Assembly (NCBI RefSeq): GCF_030440595.1
Contig: NZ_CP047452.1
Coordinates: 620,001-684,000, forward strand
Origin: Corynebacterium glucuronolyticum DSM 44120
GTDB taxonomy: Bacteria > Actinomycetota > Actinomycetes > Mycobacteriales > Mycobacteriaceae
Length of the DNA: 64,000 nucleotides
Direction: 5' to 3'
Positions 45,329-52,901 of the stretch are shown in pieces. Made by a program: the position numbers and the translations under genes. Under the pieces are notes generated by a model, which had not been told where the DNA came from, did not search any database, and worked only from the letters and a program-made list of their open reading frames with translations. Position 1 is the stretch's first letter, and each line of letters starts with the position of its first letter.

Positions 45329-45944
45329 GATCCTGGCTGTAGAGGGAATTGACGGGGCAGGGAAAAACACTCTCGTCAGAGACCTTTTGAAGCATATCGA
45401 CGCAGAAACCCTCTCCTTCCCTCGGTACTCCACATCAGATGCCGCCAAACTTGCGCGGAAGGCTCTCTATGGCCGAATGGGGGACATGACCGAGTCTCCA
45501 TATGCCATGGCTGCCCTTTTTGCTCTGGATCGTGCGGGGGCACGGGAATATCTACAAAAATATGCAGCTTCGCAAGATTCCATCTTGATCCTTGACAGGT
45601 ATGTAGCGTCAAATGCTGCATATACGGCTGCACGCTTGGAAGACATGGATGCTGCGCAATGGGTATACGACCTGGAATATGGGGAGTTGGGGCTTCCTAA
45701 ACCAGCGCTGCAAATCCTTCTTGAAACTCCCGCCTCGGTGGCACAGGAGCGGGCAGAATCGCGCGCCCGCGCGGAGCGTGATCGGGCGAAAGATACGTAT
45801 GAGCAGGATAGTAGCCTGCAGGTGCGGACATCTGTGGCCTATCGGAGGCTCGCCCGTGGCCAGTGGGCATCGCCCTGGCTCATCGTCCCGCATACGACGA
45901 CTCCGCAGGAGGCTACCGAGGAGATCCTTAACCGGTTGCTTTAG
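45327..45944 (+). CDS. tmk: Thymidylate kinase
   Basis: A 205-residue enzyme phosphorylating dTMP to dTDP. The P-loop is EGIDGAGKNTLVRDL (residues 6-20), the DR(Y/H) motif is LDRYVASNAAY, and the lid region is RAERDRAKDTYEQD. It lies upstream of mtrA as in C. glutamicum. Here ahcY, which usually sits before tmk in that genome, is absent from the window. A large hairpin (45944-45992) follows the stop. Confidence 0.93.
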   Translation: MILAVEGIDGAGKNTLVRDLLKHIDAETLSFPRYSTSDAAKLARKALYGRMGDMTESPYAMAALFALDRAGAREYLQKYAASQDSILILDRYVASNAAYTAARLEDMDAAQWVYDLEYGELGLPKPALQILLETPASVAQERAESRARAERDRAKDTYEQDSSLQVRTSVAYRRLARGQWASPWLIVPHTTTPQEATEEILNRLL

Positions 45945-46192
45945 CCTGGTGGGGCGCTGCCGTGACTTTGTGCACGGCAGCCAGGCTCATCCATTTATCG
46001 CTGCCGGTCAGGTGCAAGATTTTGCACCTCTGTTTTCGCACCTCTATTTTCGCGAAGATCATTTCGTCCAGACGTTTTCTTTGGGACGTTGGCAAACCGT
46101 GGCTGCTCAACGCTAGTCACCCGTAGTTGTTCACATACATGGTGCGAAAAGTTCCTGTGGCCTTTTGCGGGCGAGTGACGACAGGGCTCGGA

Positions 46193-46235
46193 TGTATATA
46201 TCCCTCAGTGGAGATGTCTGAGCAGGGGATATACA
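46193..46235. promoter_or_regulatory. Long imperfect hairpin upstream of mtrA
   Basis: TGTATATATCCCTCAG and CTGAGCAGGGGATATACA face each other around a 9-base loop, with small bulges. The AT-rich base contains TATA steps, so it could be an operator or an RNA stem in the mtrA leader. Confidence 0.5.
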
Positions 46236-46303
46236 GGTGTTTTCCACATTTGGGGGGAGATAGTGAAAAGGGTTGCGTGTGTGACAGGTGATGATGTACC
46301 ATC

Positions 46304-46315
46304 TGGTTATAACCA
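46304..46315. promoter_or_regulatory. 12-bp perfect palindrome upstream of mtrA
   Basis: TGGTTATAACCA is self-complementary over its full 12 bases and lies 382 bases before the mtrA start. It is a candidate binding site for a dimeric regulator. Confidence 0.4.
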
Positions 46316-46696
46316 AACATCCCCGGCGGAGTGACCCACAGTAATTCCAGCCCCACGTCCTACGGACGGGGCACATTGATCACTTGATCGCAGGGATGTT
46401 TTGGTATGTCTGGGGTCTTTCTTTCACCAACTTTTAACGTGCGTGATTGGAGAAAAGCTGCGGTGATTGTCACTGCTGCTGCGGTGAGTGTCATTGTTAC
46501 TGCGGTGGCTGTGACTAGTAGTGCGGAGGGCACAGTATCGGAATTGGCACCAGGCAGCCGTGGGGTGGAAAGCGTGCGTGGTAGGCGGGGCGGAACAGAT
46601 TCGCGCAAGACAGGGTGCGCAGAGCGGGCGTTTTTGGGGGGAGGGTACGGCGGGCGTTTTAATGCGCTCGCGCGGAGTGTGGAAATATGGAGAGGT

Positions 46697-47377
46697 ATGA
46701 AGGCGAAAATTTTAGTGGTTGATGATGATCCCGCGATCTCTGAGATGCTTTCCATCGTCTTGGAGGCCGAGGGGTTTGACACAGTGGTTGTGACTGACGG
46801 CGCAGAGGCCGTTGCCACTTTTGAGCGTGAACAACCAGATCTCATCCTGCTTGACCTCATGCTCCCCGGCATGAACGGAATCGATATCTGCAAGACGATA
46901 CGGCGGAGTTCTCCAGTTCCGATCGTCATGCTAACCGCCAAGACGGACACAATCGATATCGTCCTTGGCCTCGAGTCGGGCGCTGATGATTATGTCACCA
47001 AGCCCTTTAAGCCGAAGGAACTTGTTGCACGCGTCCGAGCGCGCCTACGCAGGTCTTCCTCCGATGACAACGAGATCATGCAAATCTCGAATCTCACCAT
47101 CGACGTGCCCAGCCACACAGTTCGCCGCGGTAATGAAGAACTGCAGTTGACCCCCCTCGAGTTTGATCTGCTTGTGGAGCTGGGGCGGAAGCCCGGTCAG
47201 GTATTCACCCGCGAAGAGCTGCTGGAGAAAGTGTGGGGCTACAAGCACGCCTCGGACACGCGTCTCGTCAATGTGCACGTGCAGCGGCTGCGCTCCAAAA
47301 TCGAAACGGATCCAGAAAATCCGACAATCGTCCTCACCGTACGAGGAGTGGGCTACAAAGTATCCACGGAGCTGTAG
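46697..47377 (+). CDS. mtrA: Response regulator MtrA
   Basis: A 226-residue OmpR-family response regulator, essential in many actinobacteria, that controls cell-wall and osmotic-stress genes. The receiver domain begins KILVVDDDPAISEML; the phosphoacceptor Asp is in LILLDLMLPGMNG and the switch Lys in DDYVTKPFKP. The winged-helix DNA-binding domain ends with HASDTRLVNVHVQRLRSKIE. The ATG at 46697 has a GGAGAG ribosome-binding site; an open upstream extension is rejected. It is followed by mtrB six bases downstream. Confidence 0.96.
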   Translation: MKAKILVVDDDPAISEMLSIVLEAEGFDTVVVTDGAEAVATFEREQPDLILLDLMLPGMNGIDICKTIRRSSPVPIVMLTAKTDTIDIVLGLESGADDYVTKPFKPKELVARVRARLRRSSSDDNEIMQISNLTIDVPSHTVRRGNEELQLTPLEFDLLVELGRKPGQVFTREELLEKVWGYKHASDTRLVNVHVQRLRSKIETDPENPTIVLTVRGVGYKVSTEL

Positions 47378-47383
47378 CCACCT

Positions 47384-49189
47384 GTGCGTACGAAGCTCCT
47401 CGCTATCCGGGATACCCTAGCCAAGAAATGGCGCACGTCCCTGCAGGTCCGAGTGGTGGGATCCATCCTCGTGATGTCCATTCTCGTTGTCGCTCTCCTC
47501 GCTTTCGGAATGACAACGGTTGTGGCCGATCGTTTGCTAGCCGCCAAAGTAGCGGCGGCTTCCAACGAGATCACCCAAGCTGCAGCGACGGTAGAAACTC
47601 AGATTTCGGCTACGGATGCCTCTAGCTCGATCCAGACGCGCTTGAACTCCGCGCGTGCCTCGGTGAATTCGGCGCGCTCGTCTGGCCAGAACAACAGCGA
47701 GAGCTCCGGCGGGGACAAGTCGGGTGTCTATGATGTGGTGTTGCTAGCGCCGAATCCCGACGGGTCGTTGGTATCGGCCCCCGAAGTGAATGGTCCGGAA
47801 ATTTCCGATTCTTTGCAGGCCATGGTGCGTGATGGGCAGGGGAACGTCGCCTATGAGTATGACACGTTCCGGCGTAGCGATGACAGCTCCTACAAAGCCC
47901 TCGTCATTGGTACCCCCACAGATACCGACCTGCAGGGGGTGGAACTGTACCTCGTCATGCCACTGACAGCGGAGGAGTCCACTCTGGCCCTCATGCGTGG
48001 TATCGCCGCATTTGGCGGAGTGGTGCTCGTTGTCCTCCTCGTCGGTATCATGTGGCTTCTGACGCAGCAGGTCACCATGCCGGTACGATCCGCGAGTCGG
48101 ATCGCCGAGCGGTTCGCCTCCGGTCACCTGCGTGAACGCATGGTCGTCGAAGGCGAGGACGAGATGGCACGGCTAGCCAATAGCTTCAACTCGATGGCGG
48201 AATCTCTCTCGAAGCAGATCTACCAGCTGCAGGAATACGGAAGTTTGCAGCGGCAGTTTACCTCCGATGTGTCGCATGAGCTGCGGACACCACTCACTAC
48301 GGTGCGAATGGCTGCGGACATGATCTACGACCATTCTGATTCTTTGGATGCCTACACCAAGCGAGCCGCAGAGCTCATGGTGAGGGAGCTTGACCGCTTT
48401 GAAGCACTCCTCAATGACCTGCTGGAAATCTCTCGGCATGATGCTGGTGTTGCTGAGCTTTCGGAGGAACGCATCGACGTTCGCTCGATTATCAACTCCG
48501 CATGGAGTCAGGTGGAGCACCTATCGGAGGAAGTCGGCGCGCCAGTCACCTTGGAGGTGCCAGACGAGCCGGTGTTTGCCCACGTTGACGCCCGCCGTAT
48601 CGAGCGAATCTTGCGCAACCTCCTTGCGAACGCGATCGACCATTCGGAGTCTAACCCCATCACCTTGACGCTGACGGAATCCGATGACCACTTCACTATC
48701 GCGGTGCGCGACCATGGCGTAGGTCTTAAGCCAGGACAGGAAGAACTCGTGTTCAACCGCTTCTGGCGAGCCGACCCCTCCCGTAAACGGCACTCCGGCG
48801 GTACCGGACTCGGCTTGGCTATCTCTCGCGAGGATGCGCTGCTCCACGGTGGCACGATCACCGCTGAAGGCGAAATCGGAGAGGGGTCCACCTTCACTGT
48901 CACCATACCCAAGCACCCGCCGCACACATCACAGGACAGTGACCTGGTTCTTCGTGGAGTAACCCAGGATGATGACTTTGCGGTGGTGGAGAACGAGCCT
49001 GAACCGTACGAGGACGAGTCAGATGAGACCGCGCCACTTCCGTCGAAAAGCTCAGAGGAGCTACCAGCGGGAGGTCCGATTCCTTCCGTGATGCTGCATG
49101 CCAGGGATCAGGAGCAGATGGAAAAGGAGCAGGCGAAACAAGAGCTGGTGGATAAAGACCTCGAGGACAAAGGAGAGTTTGATGAATAA
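47384..49189 (+). CDS. mtrB: Sensor histidine kinase MtrB
   Basis: A 601-residue membrane kinase. Transmembrane helices are near residues 25-47 and 207-230, enclosing an extracellular sensor domain rich in Ser/Ala at its start. A HAMP linker (SASRIAERFASGHLRERM) leads to the HisKA motif DVSHELRTPLTTVRM with the phosphorylated His, then the N-box NLLANAIDHSE and GTGLGLAIS of the ATPase domain. The acidic C-terminal tail (about 80 residues) is disordered. Its stop overlaps the lpqB start, so mtrA-mtrB-lpqB are co-translated. Confidence 0.95.
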   Translation: MRTKLLAIRDTLAKKWRTSLQVRVVGSILVMSILVVALLAFGMTTVVADRLLAAKVAAASNEITQAAATVETQISATDASSSIQTRLNSARASVNSARSSGQNNSESSGGDKSGVYDVVLLAPNPDGSLVSAPEVNGPEISDSLQAMVRDGQGNVAYEYDTFRRSDDSSYKALVIGTPTDTDLQGVELYLVMPLTAEESTLALMRGIAAFGGVVLVVLLVGIMWLLTQQVTMPVRSASRIAERFASGHLRERMVVEGEDEMARLANSFNSMAESLSKQIYQLQEYGSLQRQFTSDVSHELRTPLTTVRMAADMIYDHSDSLDAYTKRAAELMVRELDRFEALLNDLLEISRHDAGVAELSEERIDVRSIINSAWSQVEHLSEEVGAPVTLEVPDEPVFAHVDARRIERILRNLLANAIDHSESNPITLTLTESDDHFTIAVRDHGVGLKPGQEELVFNRFWRADPSRKRHSGGTGLGLAISREDALLHGGTITAEGEIGEGSTFTVTIPKHPPHTSQDSDLVLRGVTQDDDFAVVENEPEPYEDESDETAPLPSKSSEELPAGGPIPSVMLHARDQEQMEKEQAKQELVDKDLEDKGEFDE

Positions 49190-50885
49190 ACGCGTGCGGG
49201 TCCTCGGCGTACTCAGCGTCACCGCCCTCATCGTCTCCGGATGTGCGACACTTCCCGGGGATTCAGAGCCGCAGGTGTTGCGCCAATACGAGCGATCGCG
49301 GGTAGCAGAAAATCCCGTTGGGCCTGAGAAAGGTCAGGAGGCGGATCTCCTGTTGAAGAGTTTTTTTGCCCAATCCGCCAATCCCACCCAGACGCACCAA
49401 GCCGCGCGCATGTACCTCGCCCCCGAGGCGGCAGCGACATGGGATGACTCGCAGGGAACGACGATTCTCCGCTCCATCGAAGATTTCTCCTCCACTGTCT
49501 CCAATGACCCCAACCGGATCATTTTCACCGTGCGTGGCGAGAAGGTTGGCAGACTCACCGGTGGCGGGGTGTATGAGCTCGAAGAGGGCCACTTCGAAGA
49601 GGAATACAAGATGACGAAGGTGGACGGCGAGTGGCGGATCGAGCAGCTTCCCCCCGGCGTTGTTCTGGAGCGGGCGACATTCCGCAACAGTTACCAGCCC
49701 TATGACCTGTATTTCTTTGAGCCCACAGGGCGGATGCTTGTGGGCGACAGACGTTGGGTGTACAACCAGCAGACGGCTGTCGACACTACCCTCATCCGGA
49801 TGCTTAACGACGGCCCACGAGAGGCATTAAAGCCGGGTGTCATTACAGATCTGAAGCCGGAGACCGTATATTCGGGCACACGCGATGGAGTGCACGTGTT
49901 CACCGGTGTGGATGCCGTTGATGATAAGCAGCTCAACCGCATCGCGGCCCAGGTCGTGTGGACGCTGGAGTCGGCCAAAGTCCAAGGCCCCTACAAACTG
50001 GAAATCGATGGCGTCACACTCGAAGGGGACGGCTCAGGTCTGACGACGGAAGATTTCATGGAGTACAACCCACAGGGATCGCTCGGATCCGTCAACAGCC
50101 TCTATGCACTCACTGATGGGAAGTTGCACCTCGTCACCGCTGATTCCGCGACACCCGTGAACAACGGTTTGACGGGTATTGAATCCGCCTCCATCGCCAC
50201 GTCTTCCGGTGTCATTGCTGCTGTGACAAAGGAACAGGAAGACAAGTCTGTGCTGCGCATGGGACCCCTTGACGGCCCCTTCTCTAAGGTGCTGGAGGCC
50301 AAGACGCTCTCACGCCCGAGCTTTGAGTACGGTGGCTCCGCGATGTGGACCGTCGTTGACGGAAAGCAGATCGTTCGAGTCACCCGTTCGTCTGATTCGG
50401 GCGAACTCTCTCAGGCGATCGTTCAGGCCGCGCCGTTCGACGAGCTGGATAAACCAATTTCCGTTCTCCGCATCTCTACCTCGGGTGTTCGTGTCGCTGC
50501 TATCGTGGACAACCACGTCTATGTGGGCACAGTTGCGCGCCCGACGCCGGGAGAGCGGCGCATTGCCAACATGCGGGAAATTGCCCCGGGAATTAGTGGT
50601 GCCGCGCTGAGCCTCGATTGGCAGCACGATGGGAGTCTGCTCGTGGGCACGAATTCGCCGGACAGTCCGGTGGTTCGCGTTGAGCCAGATGGGGCTGCGG
50701 TCAAGATCGAGCCGTCGGTTAACCTCACTGCCCCTGTGGTCGCCGTGGCTTCCACCAGCTCCACCATGTTTGTTACGGATGCTCGCTCCATGCGTCAGCT
50801 GCCGAACAACAGCGGTAGTAGTTCGTTCTGGCGCGAAGTGCCGGGACTTCAATCTCGGCGCGCTGCCCCGATCATTCCCGAATAA
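49182..50885 (+). CDS. lpqB: Lipoprotein LpqB
   Basis: A 567-residue exported lipoprotein that modulates MtrB signalling in actinobacteria. The signal peptide ends in the lipobox LIVSGCATL (Cys at about residue 22). The N-terminal GerMN-like domain is followed by a C-terminal beta-propeller with repeated strands such as LSLDWQHDGSLLVGTNSPDS. The ATG at 49182 has an AAAGGAGAG ribosome-binding site and lies within the last codons of mtrB; the longer upstream frame is not supported. comF follows after 297 bases. Confidence 0.94.
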   Translation: MNKRVRVLGVLSVTALIVSGCATLPGDSEPQVLRQYERSRVAENPVGPEKGQEADLLLKSFFAQSANPTQTHQAARMYLAPEAAATWDDSQGTTILRSIEDFSSTVSNDPNRIIFTVRGEKVGRLTGGGVYELEEGHFEEEYKMTKVDGEWRIEQLPPGVVLERATFRNSYQPYDLYFFEPTGRMLVGDRRWVYNQQTAVDTTLIRMLNDGPREALKPGVITDLKPETVYSGTRDGVHVFTGVDAVDDKQLNRIAAQVVWTLESAKVQGPYKLEIDGVTLEGDGSGLTTEDFMEYNPQGSLGSVNSLYALTDGKLHLVTADSATPVNNGLTGIESASIATSSGVIAAVTKEQEDKSVLRMGPLDGPFSKVLEAKTLSRPSFEYGGSAMWTVVDGKQIVRVTRSSDSGELSQAIVQAAPFDELDKPISVLRISTSGVRVAAIVDNHVYVGTVARPTPGERRIANMREIAPGISGAALSLDWQHDGSLLVGTNSPDSPVVRVEPDGAAVKIEPSVNLTAPVVAVASTSSTMFVTDARSMRQLPNNSGSSSFWREVPGLQSRRAAPIIPE

Positions 50886-51182
50886 GGGAGGCCCCACGCG
50901 GTGAGCACTGCGAGGATTCGCGAACCGTAGTAGTGAATAAGAGACTCGCCTTGGTGCATGACTCTCCTTTGTGAATCGCCCTCTTCGTATGTGAATGGCC
51001 CTCCTTGGTGGGGTGCCCTTATGGTGAGCGACCCACTGTCGTGAGCAGAAGTCTTCGTGGTGTGCTGACGCTCCGTTTTAGTCGGCTTCGTGGGTGGTGA
51101 CTGCCACGAGGTCTTTCCCGGTTGGGCGCACTACCTCTCCGTTCGAGTGGCGAGATGGAGCGGAGTGTGGGACTGTCTGTAC
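50886..51182. other. Gap between lpqB and comF with degenerate repeats
   Basis: No gene is seen. Between 50933 and 51060 the sequence is built from imperfect 16-20-base units beginning GTGAAT or GTGAGC, such as GTGAATCGCCCTCTTCGTAT and GTGAATGGCCCTCCTTG. Confidence 0.55.
50933..51060. repeat. Degenerate direct repeat array (~17-20 bp units)
   Basis: At least seven imperfect units, each starting with GTG and containing a CCCTC-type core, fill the gap downstream of lpqB. They are too diverged to be a recent tandem expansion. Confidence 0.6.
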
Positions 51183-51788
51183 ATGCTGTTTGAGCTTCTC
51201 CTACCGCGCCGTTGCGCGGGGTGCAACGCGCCGGGGGAAAGTCTGTGCGAGGCATGCCGGTGCGAATGGGAGCGCGTTCCCTACCAGGTGTCACCGCAGT
51301 TCGGAGAACGCCCAGTGTGGGCACTTGGCCCCTATTCGGGGTGTCGCAGGCGCACGCTCATCCATGCGAAAGAACGGGGCCGGAGGGATGTGCTGCCCCT
51401 TCTCGGTGCGGTGGTGGGAGCCGCGACACGGTATCTACAGGCGGTGGGGGAGCTTCCCGAGGAGCTCACGCTGGTACCTGCCCCCACTCGCCCGTCTTCG
51501 GCGAGGCGTCGCGGGGGCGACCCAGTCACCGCGATCTGTCGGACATCGGGGGTGCCCTGGCTCTCCTGCGTCCACCACGGGTCCGGTGTGCGGGATTCGG
51601 TGGGGTTGGATCCACATGAGCGCCACCGCAATCTTGTGGGAAAAGTCGTGGTTGAGGCGGTTCCGGCAGGCCCGATATTGCTTGTCGACGACATCGTCAC
51701 CACCGGTTCAACAATCGAGGCCACCGCCCTGGCTCTCACCGCCCGTGGGGGGACGGTTGTGGGAGCACTCACCCTCGCTGCCGCCTAG
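51183..51788 (+). CDS. comF: ComF-family phosphoribosyltransferase-like protein
   Basis: A 201-residue ComF-type protein. The N-terminal zinc-finger segment RRCAGCNAPGESLCEACRCEW has four Cys in CxxC pairs. The C-terminal part carries the PRPP loop ILLVDDIVTTGSTIEATALAL of the PRTase fold. In competent bacteria ComF helps DNA uptake, but in non-competent actinobacteria its role is unknown. The ATG at 51183 starts right at the conserved domain; the frame is open further upstream. It follows lpqB, as in C. glutamicum. Confidence 0.85.
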   Translation: MLFELLLPRRCAGCNAPGESLCEACRCEWERVPYQVSPQFGERPVWALGPYSGCRRRTLIHAKERGRRDVLPLLGAVVGAATRYLQAVGELPEELTLVPAPTRPSSARRRGGDPVTAICRTSGVPWLSCVHHGSGVRDSVGLDPHERHRNLVGKVVVEAVPAGPILLVDDIVTTGSTIEATALALTARGGTVVGALTLAAA

Positions 51789-51987
51789 GCTTGTCGACGG
51801 TCGGGGTGACCTGGGAAAAGTTGGTTGAACCTGCGTCCGACTTCAGGCGCGTTCGCTCACAGCGTTTCGAAAAATAAGAAAAACTCTACCCAATGGTTAT
51901 GACCGGATGTAAACTAAAGGTGTACGTTTTGTTAGTCACCGTTAACCTACGAGGTGGCGGTGCCCCAATTTGGCCGGGAGGTTTCTC

Positions 51988-52665
51988 ATGACAAAGCCAG
52001 AAAACAACGAAACCCAGCGCGACGAACTGCGCCCCGACATCCAAGTGGTCATCACTGGTAGAAATGTGGAGGTTCCAGAACACTTCAAAGAGCGCGTAAA
52101 CACGAAGCTCGCCAAAATCTCGGTTCTTGATCCGACGCTCAACTACTTCCATGTGGAGCTGAAGCACGAGCCGAACCCACGGCGCGCCGATCGCGCTGAC
52201 AAGATCCAAATCACGGCAACAGGCAAGGGCCACATCGCCCGTGCCGAGGCGAAGGAGGATTCCTTCTACGCTGCGCTGGAAGTTGCCCTGGCAAAGATGG
52301 AGCGCAGCCTGCGCAAGGTCAAGGTTCGCCGGTCCATCAGCCACCAGGGGCACCGCGCACCGCTTGGTGCCGGTCAGCAGGCCGCCAAGCTCGTTCAGGA
52401 GGCCGAGGAGGCGCGGAGCAAGCAGGAGCAGTACGACACGGATCCCTACGAGGGGCTTGTCGACGATGTCCTGCCGGGCCAGATCGTGCGCCGCAAGGAG
52501 CACCCGGCCAAGCCGATGAGTGTCGATGATGCTCTCAGCGAGATGGAGCTCGTCGGGCACGACTTCTATCTGTTCATCAACGAAGAGACTGGTCGTCCTT
52601 CTGTTGTCTACCGTCGTCGCGCTTTTGATTACGGTCTCATTGCGCTTGTCGAAGAAGAGAAGTAG
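51988..52665 (+). CDS. hpf: Long-form ribosome hibernation promoting factor
   Basis: A 225-residue long HPF that dimerises 70S ribosomes in stationary phase. The N-terminal RaiA domain (VVITGRNVEVPEHFKERVNT; KIQITATGKGHIARAEAKED) binds the decoding site. A flexible linker (about residues 115-165) leads to the C-terminal dimerisation domain, MSVDDALSEMELVGHDFYLF. The ATG at 51988 has GGGAGG seven bases upstream. A strong terminator follows. Confidence 0.93.
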   Translation: MTKPENNETQRDELRPDIQVVITGRNVEVPEHFKERVNTKLAKISVLDPTLNYFHVELKHEPNPRRADRADKIQITATGKGHIARAEAKEDSFYAALEVALAKMERSLRKVKVRRSISHQGHRAPLGAGQQAAKLVQEAEEARSKQEQYDTDPYEGLVDDVLPGQIVRRKEHPAKPMSVDDALSEMELVGHDFYLFINEETGRPSVVYRRRAFDYGLIALVEEEK

Positions 52666-52688
52666 TCACATACTTTTCTCATGCATTT

Positions 52689-52712
52689 GGCCCCGGTTTT
52701 CCGGGGCCTTTG
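52689..52712 (+). terminator. Terminator after hpf
   Basis: GGCCCCGG pairs with CCGGGGCC over TTTT, followed by a T-containing run. Confidence 0.9.
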
Positions 52713-52756
52713 TATTGGTTTACCCACCATCTATAAGGCTGTATTGTGTGTAGGGC

Positions 52757-52815
52757 GGTACAGTACCCCGTACAAAGCGGTCGTGAAAACGATCGTAAAA
52801 CGGTCGTAGTGAAAA
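52757..52815. promoter_or_regulatory. Repeated leader elements upstream of secA
   Basis: The palindrome GGTACAGTACC (52757-52767) is followed by three near-repeats, CGGTCGTGAAAA, CGATCGTAAAA and CGGTCGTAGTGAAAA (52778-52815). This could be a regulatory site for secA, but no known corynebacterial box matches. Confidence 0.4.
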
Positions 52816-52901
52816 GTTCGTGTAGGTGTGTGCGTACAATACACAACGAGTACTAACTTTGAACCATTAGACATTTTTAGCGAAAAGGATATAAAGAGCA
52901 C

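Larger units (their letters stand above)
45945..46696. other. Long non-coding region before mtrA
   Basis: This 752-base gap has several structures. There is a large hairpin starting at the tmk stop (AGCCTGG... GCTGCCGTG / CACGGCAGC CAGGCT) and GGTGCAA/TTGCACC at 46011-46028. An interrupted 16-base-armed hairpin lies at 46193-46235, and the perfect palindrome TGGTTATAACCA at 46304-46315. An in-frame extension of mtrA from 46406 is open, but its beginning is a repetitive GT(C/T)ACTGC-like stretch and its residues look non-coding. It probably holds the mtrA promoter and regulatory sites. Confidence 0.6.

Noticed and set aside
46406..46696. N-terminal extension of mtrA with an apparent hydrophobic segment
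   Set aside because: MtrA is complete from 46697 with a good ribosome-binding site; the extension is a repetitive non-coding stretch and would put a membrane helix on a response regulator.
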